Below the pieces are notes generated by a model, which worked only from the letters and a program-made list of their open reading frames with translations, searched no databases and was not told the DNA's origin. 5,285 nt of DNA, taken from assembly GCA_021817875.1 (NCBI GenBank), contig JAKAFQ010000333.1, forward strand, positions 1 to 5,285. Direction: 5' to 3'. This document shows, piece by piece, positions 1 through 5,285 of this stretch (the stretch's first letter is position 1; every line of letters starts with the position of its first letter). The translations under genes were made by a program, and so were the position numbers. Source of the stretch: Pseudomonadota bacterium. Lineage in GTDB: Bacteria; Pseudomonadota; Gammaproteobacteria; Steroidobacterales; Steroidobacteraceae.

Positions 1-1
1 T

Positions 2-1474
2 ATTCGCACAGGCAGGCAATTCTTGGCATCCATCCAGGACGGCCGCGCCGTCTACATGGACGGCGAGCGCATCCGCGACGTCACCTCCGACAGCCGACTC
101 GCCGGGGCGGCCCGCACGCTGGCCGAGCTCTATGACCTGCAAAGCGACCGGGCGCTCGCCCCGGCGCTGACCTATGCGTCGCCGACCACGGGCGAGCCCG
201 TGGCGATGTCGTATATCGAGCCGCGATCGATCGAAGACCTGCAGCGCCGCGGCAAAGCGTTTCAGATCGTCGCCAACGCCTGTCAGGGCCTGTTCGGCCG
301 CACGCCGGATTTCATGAACGCCGGCCTCGCCTCGCTCGCATCGGCCGCCGAAATCCTGAACGTCGAGGGAGGTCTGGCCGGTGGCGCGAACGTTCGCAAG
401 TACTACGAGAGTGTCCGCGACAGCGATCTGACACTGACACACATTCAGATCAATCCGCAGGTGGACCGCACCAAGCAGACCAGCCGGCAGGTGCACGACC
501 TCGCCCTGAAGGTCGTGCGCGAGACCGATGCCGGCTGTTACCTCAACGGCATGCGCCTGGTCGGCACGCTGGCGCAGTTCTCCAACGAGATCCTGGTCAT
601 GCCGTCAGTGGTGGTCACCAGCGAGGCGGACGCCGCGGACTACGCCTTCGCCTGCTCCGTTCCCGTCGCGACTCCCGGCGTGAAGATAATCAGCCGGCCG
701 ACGCTCATCCCGCAGAACCCGGGCCACTTTCTCGACAATCCGCTCGCCTCGAGGTTCGACGAGGGCGATGCGACCATAGTGTTCGACAACGTGTTCGTGC
801 CCTGGGAGCGGCTGTACATCTACCGGGACGTCGAGCGCTGCAACAGCCTCTACAAGCGCTGCTACATCGCCGAGCACTACACGCATCAGACCCAGACGCG
901 CGCCCTGGCCAAGGCGGAGTTCATGGCGGGCCTCGCCGCCTACATCGCCAAATCGACCAAGGTCGACGCATTTCTCAACGTGCAGGGCCAGCTGGCAGAA
1001 CTGCTGATGTTCGTCGAGAACCAGCGGGCGCTGCTCGCCCAGGCGCTCGCCACCGCCACCCGGACGCCGTTCGGCACGTTCGCGCCGAACCGCTGGCCGC
1101 TGCATACCGCACAGATCTTCTTCTATGAGCGCTACGGCCGGATGATCGACACGGTCCGCTCGCTTGCGGCCGGCGGACTGGTCGCCGCGCCCTCCTACGC
1201 CGAATTGCACGGCGAGATCGGTGAGGTGGTGCAACAGTACTTCAAGACCGCGACGCTCGACTCCGACCGGCGCATCCGCCTGCTGCGCCTCGCCTGGGAC
1301 GCCGCCATCTCGACATTCTCGGGCCGCCAGGCGCTCTACGAGCGATTCTACCAGGGCGACCCGGTCCGCCGTGCCGCCTCGTACTACCTCGACTACCCGC
1401 TGCAGCCTCTGCTCGAGCGCATCGACGGGGTTCTCGATGACCTCGCCGCCCGCAGCCGCACCAACCCGATCTGA
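2..1474 (+). CDS. HpaB-family FADH2-dependent aromatic hydroxylase (5' partial)
   Basis: This is probably the oxygenase half of a two-component flavin monooxygenase that hydroxylates a phenolic ring with O2 and FADH2 supplied by a separate reductase; it would act in the cytosol. The reading frame is open to the left edge, and residues encoded from base 2 (IRTGRQF, then LASIQDGRAVY) match the usual HpaB N-terminus, so the true start lies just outside. The TTG at 23 is the first start-like codon but would remove conserved residues. Numbering from TTG 23, family signatures are GRTPDFMN (92-99), YYESVRDSDLTLTH (127-140), VVRETDAG (164-171), FDEGDATIVFDNVFVPWER (245-263) and the C-terminal SGRQALYERFYQGDP (433-447). 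The 490 codons present fit the usual 480-520 residues. The related 4-hydroxybutyryl-CoA dehydratases are unlikely because their iron-sulfur cysteines are absent. No reductase is nearby. The family call is firm; the substrate is unknown. Confidence 0.93.
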   Translation: MRTGRQFLASIQDGRAVYMDGERIRDVTSDSRLAGAARTLAELYDLQSDRALAPALTYASPTTGEPVAMSYIEPRSIEDLQRRGKAFQIVANACQGLFGRTPDFMNAGLASLASAAEILNVEGGLAGGANVRKYYESVRDSDLTLTHIQINPQVDRTKQTSRQVHDLALKVVRETDAGCYLNGMRLVGTLAQFSNEILVMPSVVVTSEADAADYAFACSVPVATPGVKIISRPTLIPQNPGHFLDNPLASRFDEGDATIVFDNVFVPWERLYIYRDVERCNSLYKRCYIAEHYTHQTQTRALAKAEFMAGLAAYIAKSTKVDAFLNVQGQLAELLMFVENQRALLAQALATATRTPFGTFAPNRWPLHTAQIFFYERYGRMIDTVRSLAAGGLVAAPSYAELHGEIGEVVQQYFKTATLDSDRRIRLLRLAWDAAISTFSGRQALYERFYQGDPVRRAASYYLDYPLQPLLERIDGVLDDLAARSRTNPI

Positions 1475-1478
1475 ATCC

Positions 1479-1483
1479 GGAGG
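1479..1483 (+). promoter_or_regulatory. Shine-Dalgarno site for the FAH-family gene
   Basis: GGAGG lies 4 bases before the ATG at 1488, in the short gap after the hydroxylase stop. It decides the start of the next gene: the frame stays open upstream to 1164, but that extension overlaps the hydroxylase and has no comparable site. Confidence 0.8.
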
Positions 1484-1487
1484 ACTC

Positions 1488-2474
1488 ATGAAGCTCGGCA
1501 CCATCACCGTCAATGGCCGCCCAACGCCGATCGCCCGCCTCACAGACTCGAGCGCCGCGACGCTTGCCGACCTGTACGAGGCCAGCGGGCTCGAGGAGCC
1601 GCCACGGTCCATTCTGGGTCTGATCGAGGCAGGTGCTGCCGAGCTCGAGCGGCTGCGCAGCGCGCTCGAGGCCCCGATGGCGGACTCAAAGCGCATCGAT
1701 CCGCGCTCCGCGGACTGGCTGGCGCCGGTCAGCCGGCCGTCCAAGATCCTGGGCGTGGCCTTCAACAATCGGGCTCTGACCGACATCGCGCACGTGCGCC
1801 CCACCTTGCCGATGTTTTTCATGAAGCCGCCCTCGGCGCTGACCGGCCACAACAAGCCGATTCTCATCGGACCCGATTACGGGCGCACCATCCCCGAGCT
1901 GGAGTTGGGCGTCATTCTCGGCAGGCGCGCCAGGAACGTCACACCCGAGCAGGCCCGGAGCTGCATCTTCGGCTACACCATCGTCAACGACGTGACCTCG
2001 ACCGGTCTCAAGTTCAGCTACGACTCGATCGCCATCGACCTTGACCCGGCTCACATCGAGCCCATACACGTCAACTGGCGCCGCCGCCGGGATCAGAACG
2101 ACAACGAGCTCTACTTCACCTACCACACCCGCTCCAAGGGCGCCGACACCTTCGGCCCCATGGGACCGTGGCTCACGACCGCCGATGAGATCGCCGATCC
2201 AAACAATCTCGAAGTGCGCGGCTTCGCCGACGACGAGCCGCTGACGATCGACTCGACGAGCAACTACCAGTTCCCGGTGGAAAAGCTGATCGCCGAGGCG
2301 AGCCGCTTCTTCACCCTGGAGCCCGGCGACATCATCCACTGCGGCACCACCGGCAGGGGCGTTGGCCGCTATCCGCGCGGCCATCTGTCCCTCGACCTGT
2401 CCAGGAGCGAGCCGGTCGTGAGCATCGAGATCAGCGGCCTCGGGCGGCTCAGCAACCCGGTGAGGCACTTCTGA
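1488..2474 (+). CDS. Fumarylacetoacetate hydrolase (FAH) family protein
   Basis: This 328-residue protein has an N-terminal region of about 85 residues followed by an FAH-type catalytic domain. Such enzymes hydrolyse, decarboxylate, hydrate or isomerise diketo and oxo acids with Mg2+ or Mn2+, usually late in aromatic breakdown. The start is ATG 1488, set by GGAGG and a 13-base gap after the hydroxylase. Recognisable blocks are KILGVAFNNRALTD (86-99), FMKPPSALTG (111-120), the metal-binding ELE (E137, E139) with D168 in VNDVT, KGADTFGPMGPWLTTADEI (217-235) and FTLEPGDIIHCGTTGRGVG (275-293). Two oddities stand out. The lid histidine usual in NYxxH hydrolases is replaced by Leu97 in an HpcE-like NNRALTD sequence. 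The D168-K217 interval is also roughly 25-30 residues longer than I expect for the family. The superfamily is clear; whether it is a hydrolase, decarboxylase or isomerase cannot be decided here. Confidence 0.92.
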   Translation: MKLGTITVNGRPTPIARLTDSSAATLADLYEASGLEEPPRSILGLIEAGAAELERLRSALEAPMADSKRIDPRSADWLAPVSRPSKILGVAFNNRALTDIAHVRPTLPMFFMKPPSALTGHNKPILIGPDYGRTIPELELGVILGRRARNVTPEQARSCIFGYTIVNDVTSTGLKFSYDSIAIDLDPAHIEPIHVNWRRRRDQNDNELYFTYHTRSKGADTFGPMGPWLTTADEIADPNNLEVRGFADDEPLTIDSTSNYQFPVEKLIAEASRFFTLEPGDIIHCGTTGRGVGRYPRGHLSLDLSRSEPVVSIEISGLGRLSNPVRHF

Positions 2475-2486
2475 GGGCATCGACCC

Positions 2487-2490
2487 GGAG
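2487..2490 (+). promoter_or_regulatory. Shine-Dalgarno site for the YciI-like gene
   Basis: GGAG sits 5 bases before ATG 2496, inside the 21-base gap after the FAH-family gene. It supports that ATG as the start. Confidence 0.65.
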
Positions 2491-2495
2491 CGGCC

Positions 2496-2789
2496 ATGCA
2501 GTTCGTCGTGCAATACCTGGATCGGCCGGACGGGGGCGCCTTGCGCGCCGCGTACCGTGAGGCTCATATCGCCTATCGCAAGGGCCTCGGGTGCAAGCTG
2601 CTGCTCGCCGGCCCCCTGCTCTCGGAGGGCGGGATCCCGGTGGGCAGTCTGGTGATTCTCGAGGCCGACAGCCACGCCGCCGCGCAGCGCGCCGCCGCCG
2701 CCGACCCTTATGCGGCCGCCGGCGTATTCCGCGAGATCAATGTGTACGGGTATCGCGTCATGGCCAACCGACTTGCGACCTCCTCGTGA
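2496..2789 (+). CDS. YciI-like small protein
   Basis: This 97-residue protein fits the YciI family (dimeric alpha+beta barrel fold, usually 90-100 residues). Visible signatures are the opening beta strand MQFVVQYLDRP, His24 in REAHIAYRKG, the GPLLSEGG turn (39-46), PVGSLVILEADS, and the ADPYAAAGVFREINVYGYRVM ending typical of the family. Many members have no known role. One characterised relative, TftG, removes chloride from a hydroxyquinol and works in the same pathway as the HpaB-family hydroxylase TftD, so a lyase or isomerase step on a hydroxylated or quinone-like intermediate is reasonable here. That is analogy only. Its stop overlaps the start of the Rieske gene by 4 bases, implying coupled translation and joint function. 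No signal peptide or membrane segment is present. Confidence 0.88.
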   Translation: MQFVVQYLDRPDGGALRAAYREAHIAYRKGLGCKLLLAGPLLSEGGIPVGSLVILEADSHAAAQRAAAADPYAAAGVFREINVYGYRVMANRLATSS

Positions 2790-3952
2790 GCGGGTATTCG
2801 CGCAAACCAGGGCATTTTCGCAGCGAGCTCACCCAGGTCGGCCGCGGCACCCCAATGGGCGAGCTGCTGCGCCGCTACTGGCATCCGGTCGGCCTCTGCT
2901 CGGATGCGACGGACACCCCGAGACTGGTGCGTGCGCTCGGTGAGGATCTGGTTCTGTTTCGCGACGGTGCCGGCCGCTGCGGCTTGATGTACCCACGGTG
3001 CGCGCATCGCGGCGCATCTCTTTTCTACGGCCGGGTCGAGCAGCGCGGCATCCGCTGCTGCTACCACGGCTGGCTCTATGAGGTCGGCGGGCAGTGTCTC
3101 GAGCAGCCCTGCGAGCCGCGCAACGGCGCCGCCACGGCGCCGCGTGCCCGCCAACCCGCCTATCCGGTGCAAGAGCGCTACGGGCTCGTGTTCGCCTACA
3201 TGGGCCCGCCCGAACGGATGCCGCTGCTGCCGCGCTACAACCTGCTCGAGAACCTGCTGCCGGGCGAGCAGCTCGAGGCCGACGACAGCAGCATCGGCAG
3301 CGGCGGCCCGGCGATCGTGCCGTGCAACTGGCTGCAGCACTTCGAGAACGTAATGGACCCGATGCACGTCGCCATCCTGCACGGCTCTTTCAGCGGCGCC
3401 CAATTCACCGAGCGCATGCAACTGCTTCCGCAGGTGAGCTTCGAGTACACCACGCGAGGCGTCAAGAGCATCCAGCGCCGCGAGCTGCCCGATGGACGCG
3501 TGCACATCAGGATCACCGAGGCCGTCCTGCCGACACTGCGGGTCGTGGCGAATCCGCAGGCGCACACCGACGGTCCCTGCTCGCTGATCGGCTGGGTGCT
3601 GCCCCTCGATGACACCCATTTTCGCATCTACTCGGCCGGTCGGGTCACGACGCCCGGTGCGCTCAAGCAGATCCGTTCGCGTTTCAACGGCCGGGCGTGG
3701 TCCGAGCTGACGGACGAGGAGCATCAGCGCTTCCCCGGCGATTACGAGGCTCAGGTGAGCCAGGGCCGCATCACACTGCACTCGGAGGAGCACCTGGTGA
3801 GAAGCGACGAGGGCGTGGTGCTGCTGCGCCGTCTGCTCGAGCGGCAGCTCGAGGCGCTGGCGCGGGGCGAGAATCCGATCGGGGTGCAATTCTCCGCGGC
3901 CGAGGAGCGGGTCGAGCTCGAGGCAGCGATGGCGGTGAAGGAGCAGACATGA
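2786..3952 (+). CDS. Rieske non-heme iron oxygenase, alpha subunit (phthalate dioxygenase/LigXa-like)
   Basis: This is a 388-residue terminal oxygenase that would use electrons from a separate reductase to hydroxylate or O-demethylate an aromatic substrate. I chose GTG 2786, which overlaps the YciI stop as GTGA. It gives the family's normal N-terminus, ending in GRGTPMGELLRRYWHPV (19-35), whereas longer versions read through the YciI gene. No clear Shine-Dalgarno site precedes it, so reinitiation is likely. The Rieske cluster is C72-x-H74 and C91-x2-H94 (CAH and CCYH). The mononuclear iron site is ENVMDPMHVAILH, with D191 as probable electron bridge and H194/H199 as ligands. HLVRSDEGVVLLRRLL (336-351) is typical of the C-terminal part of this group. 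The cysteine at 92 replaces the usual proline. No beta subunit, ferredoxin or reductase is in the window. The class is secure; the substrate is unknown. Confidence 0.95.
   Translation: MSGYSRKPGHFRSELTQVGRGTPMGELLRRYWHPVGLCSDATDTPRLVRALGEDLVLFRDGAGRCGLMYPRCAHRGASLFYGRVEQRGIRCCYHGWLYEVGGQCLEQPCEPRNGAATAPRARQPAYPVQERYGLVFAYMGPPERMPLLPRYNLLENLLPGEQLEADDSSIGSGGPAIVPCNWLQHFENVMDPMHVAILHGSFSGAQFTERMQLLPQVSFEYTTRGVKSIQRRELPDGRVHIRITEAVLPTLRVVANPQAHTDGPCSLIGWVLPLDDTHFRIYSAGRVTTPGALKQIRSRFNGRAWSELTDEEHQRFPGDYEAQVSQGRITLHSEEHLVRSDEGVVLLRRLLERQLEALARGENPIGVQFSAAEERVELEAAMAVKEQT
3938..3943 (+). promoter_or_regulatory. Shine-Dalgarno site for the ThDP-enzyme gene
   Basis: AAGGAG lies inside the end of the Rieske gene, 5 bases before ATG 3949 and 11 before the in-frame ATG 3955. 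The spacing favours 3949, the start that overlaps the Rieske stop. Confidence 0.75.
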
Positions 3953-5285
3953 CAATGACCGGTGGACAAGCGCTCGTCGGGCAGCTCGGGCGCGAAGGGG
4001 TACGCCACGTGTTTGGCATTCCCGGCGTGCAGCTCGACTGGGCGGTGGACGCGCTGCGCCAGTCACGCGAGCACATCGCCTATCTGGTGCCGCGACACGA
4101 GCAGACCGCCTCCTACATGGCCGATGGCTATGCCCGGACCACCGGGCGCGAAGGCGTCTGCATGGTGGTGCCGGGCCCGGGTGTGCTCAACGCGCTTTCC
4201 GGTCTCGCGACCGCCTATGCCTGCAGTTCCCGCCTGCTGTTCATCGCCGGTCAGATTCCCAGCGCCGCTCTCGGCCGCGGCCACGGGCTGCTGCACGAGA
4301 TTCCGGACCAGAGCGGCATCTTGCGCTCGCTGACGAAATGGCATGCGCTGGCGCACTCGGCCGACGAAGTCGCGGCCGTCGTCAGCGAAGCCTTTCATCA
4401 GCTTCGCTCGGGACAACCGCGTCCCGTGGCGATCGAGCTGCCCGCCGATGTGCTGCAGGCACGGACCGCCGCGCCGCTGCGGGACGCGGCACTCGCCTGC
4501 CCGACCCGGCCCGATCCGGCCCTGATCGGGCAAGCGGCCTGCGGGTTGCGCGAGGCGCGCTTCCCCGTCATCCAAGCTGGCGGCGGCGCCGCGGCGGCTG
4601 ACGCCGGCGCCGCGCTGGCGCGGCTCGCGGAGCAGCTGCAGGCGCCGGTGGTCATGACGGAGGGGGGGCGTGGCGTGCTGCCGGATCGCCATCCGCTGGC
4701 ACTGAGCTCGCTCGGCGGCCGAGCCGTTTTCCCTCACGCCGACCTCGTGCTGGTGGTTGGATCGCGCTTCCTCGATGGCCAGGGCGTGCCGACTCATACG
4801 GCGGGAGACTGCCGATTCATCTACGTGAATCTCGATCCGGCACACGCCTCAGCGCCGCGCAGGCCCGGTCTGAGCATCCTGGCGGACGCCCGCGTGACCT
4901 CGGAGTCGCTCCTCGAGGCGCTGCAGGGCACGCCCGTGAGACCGTCCCGGGCCGAGCAGATCGAGGCGGTCAAGCGCTGGTGCCGGCTGCAGCTCGAGCA
5001 CATCGAGCCGCAGACGCACTTCGTCCGTTCAGTGCGACAGGCGCTGCCTGCCGATGGCATCCTGGTGAGCGAGCTCACCCAGGTCGGCTACTTCGCCAAT
5101 CTCGCCTTTCCCGTCGAAGCGCCCCGGACCTTCCTGACGCCGGGATACCAGGGCACGCTGGGCTACGGCTTTCCGACCGCGTTGGGTGCCGCGGCGGGCA
5201 ATCCCCATCGGCGCGTGCTCTGCCTCACCGGAGACGGTGGCTTCGGTTGGGCGATGCAGGAGCTCTCGACGTCCGCGCGCTACCG
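3949..5285 (+). CDS. Acetolactate synthase-like ThDP-dependent enzyme (3' partial)
   Basis: The frame is open from ATG 3949 to the right edge (445 codons), overlapping the Rieske stop as ATGA. Enzymes of this superfamily use thiamine diphosphate to cleave or form bonds next to a keto carbon: decarboxylation, carboligation or, in IolD and cyclohexane-1,2-dione hydrolase, ring opening. The N-terminal pyrimidine-binding domain has FGIPGVQLDW (residues 22-31), the catalytic Glu51 in RHEQTASYMADGYAR, and GPGVLNALSGLATAY. The central domain shows VVMTEGGRGVLPDRHPL and ADLVLVVGSRF. The C-terminal domain begins with SELTQVG (374-380) and PGYQGTLGYGFPTALGAA, then LTGDGGFGWAMQEL, where D429 should bind the metal. 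The NN end of the motif and roughly 100-125 residues lie beyond the window. HGLLHEIPDQ (112-121) differs from classical acetolactate synthases. With a Rieske oxygenase next door and no biosynthetic partner, a catabolic role is likelier than branched-chain amino acid synthesis. Substrate unknown. Confidence 0.92.
   Translation, partial: MTMTGGQALVGQLGREGVRHVFGIPGVQLDWAVDALRQSREHIAYLVPRHEQTASYMADGYARTTGREGVCMVVPGPGVLNALSGLATAYACSSRLLFIAGQIPSAALGRGHGLLHEIPDQSGILRSLTKWHALAHSADEVAAVVSEAFHQLRSGQPRPVAIELPADVLQARTAAPLRDAALACPTRPDPALIGQAACGLREARFPVIQAGGGAAAADAGAALARLAEQLQAPVVMTEGGRGVLPDRHPLALSSLGGRAVFPHADLVLVVGSRFLDGQGVPTHTAGDCRFIYVNLDPAHASAPRRPGLSILADARVTSESLLEALQGTPVRPSRAEQIEAVKRWCRLQLEHIEPQTHFVRSVRQALPADGILVSELTQVGYFANLAFPVEAPRTFLTPGYQGTLGYGFPTALGAAAGNPHRRVLCLTGDGGFGWAMQELSTSARY

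Noticed and set aside
2..1474. Possibility that the first gene is a 4-hydroxybutyryl-CoA dehydratase rather than a hydroxylase.
   Set aside because: The C-x3-C pair and later Cys/His that bind the iron-sulfur cluster in those enzymes are missing; the aligned region reads CQGLFGRTPDF with one Cys.
1164..1487. Upstream extension of the FAH-family frame.
   Set aside because: It overlaps the hydroxylase C-terminus, translates to Ser/Thr/Arg/Pro-rich sequence without family similarity, and ATG 1488 has a good ribosome site.
605..1867. Long open frame on the - strand, about 420 codons.
   Set aside because: It lies antisense to two well-supported enzymes, its translation is Arg/Gly/Val-rich with no recognisable motif, and such shadows are expected in high-GC DNA.
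1686..2675. Long - strand open frame opposite the FAH-family and YciI genes.
   Set aside because: Low-complexity composition, no family signature, and complete overlap with genes whose motifs are clear.
2591..2785. Upstream extension of the Rieske frame.
   Set aside because: It runs through the YciI gene and gives Arg-rich sequence; the family N-terminus begins after GTG 2786.
2708..4066. Long - strand open frame opposite the Rieske gene, about 450 codons.
   Set aside because: The opposite strand encodes intact Rieske and iron-site motifs; the antisense product resembles nothing known to me.
4575..4616. GC-rich inverted-repeat-like tracts (GGCGCC, GCCGGCGC) as a hairpin or terminator.
   Set aside because: They lie inside Ala/Gly codons of the ThDP gene, with no following T run, and are explained by codon bias.
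4662..4668. Run of seven G as a possible slippage or phase-variation site.
   Set aside because: It reads in frame as Glu-Gly-Gly in a conserved family segment, and a single short run in GC-rich DNA is weak evidence for phase variation.
4063..4845. Antisense and alternative-frame open frames over the ThDP-enzyme gene.
   Set aside because: The + frame from 3949 is open to the edge and carries Glu51, GDG and other family blocks; the alternatives carry none.

Overview
The window is a single block of five tightly packed genes, all on the + strand. It fills the window almost without gaps and runs off both ends. Base composition is about two-thirds G+C by eye, with strong G/C preference at third codon positions. 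The Shine-Dalgarno sites and enzyme families suggest a high-GC Gram-negative bacterium, probably a proteobacterium with aromatic-degrading ability. The sequence does not let me name a genus.

Layout: (1) bases 2-1474, a flavin-dependent aromatic hydroxylase of the HpaB family, missing its first few residues at the left edge; (2) 1488-2474, a fumarylacetoacetate hydrolase (FAH) family enzyme; (3) 2496-2789, a small YciI-like protein; (4) 2786-3952, a Rieske non-heme iron oxygenase alpha subunit of the phthalate dioxygenase/LigXa type; (5) 3949 to the right edge, a thiamine-diphosphate (ThDP) enzyme of the acetolactate synthase-like superfamily, cut just after the GDG part of its cofactor motif. 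Gaps are 13 and 21 bases, and genes 3/4 and 4/5 overlap by 4 bases (GTGA and ATGA). This is the pattern of one polycistronic operon with translational coupling. No stretch over 300 bases lacks a gene. I see no promoter, terminator, RNA gene, mobile element or CRISPR array.

Taken together, the families suggest a catabolic operon for an aromatic or cyclic compound. Two different oxygenases (flavin and Rieske) would hydroxylate or O-demethylate. The YciI-like protein could act on a quinone or quinol-type intermediate, as TftG does beside the HpaB-family enzyme TftD. The FAH-family enzyme would handle a diketo or oxo acid, and the ThDP enzyme would decarboxylate or cleave a C-C bond next to a ketone. 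The substrate cannot be read from the sequence. No reductase for either oxygenase, no classical ring-cleavage dioxygenase, no transporter and no regulator is in view. The combination, and departures from family norms in the hydroxylase and the FAH-family enzyme, make this a plausible undescribed pathway; that is inference.
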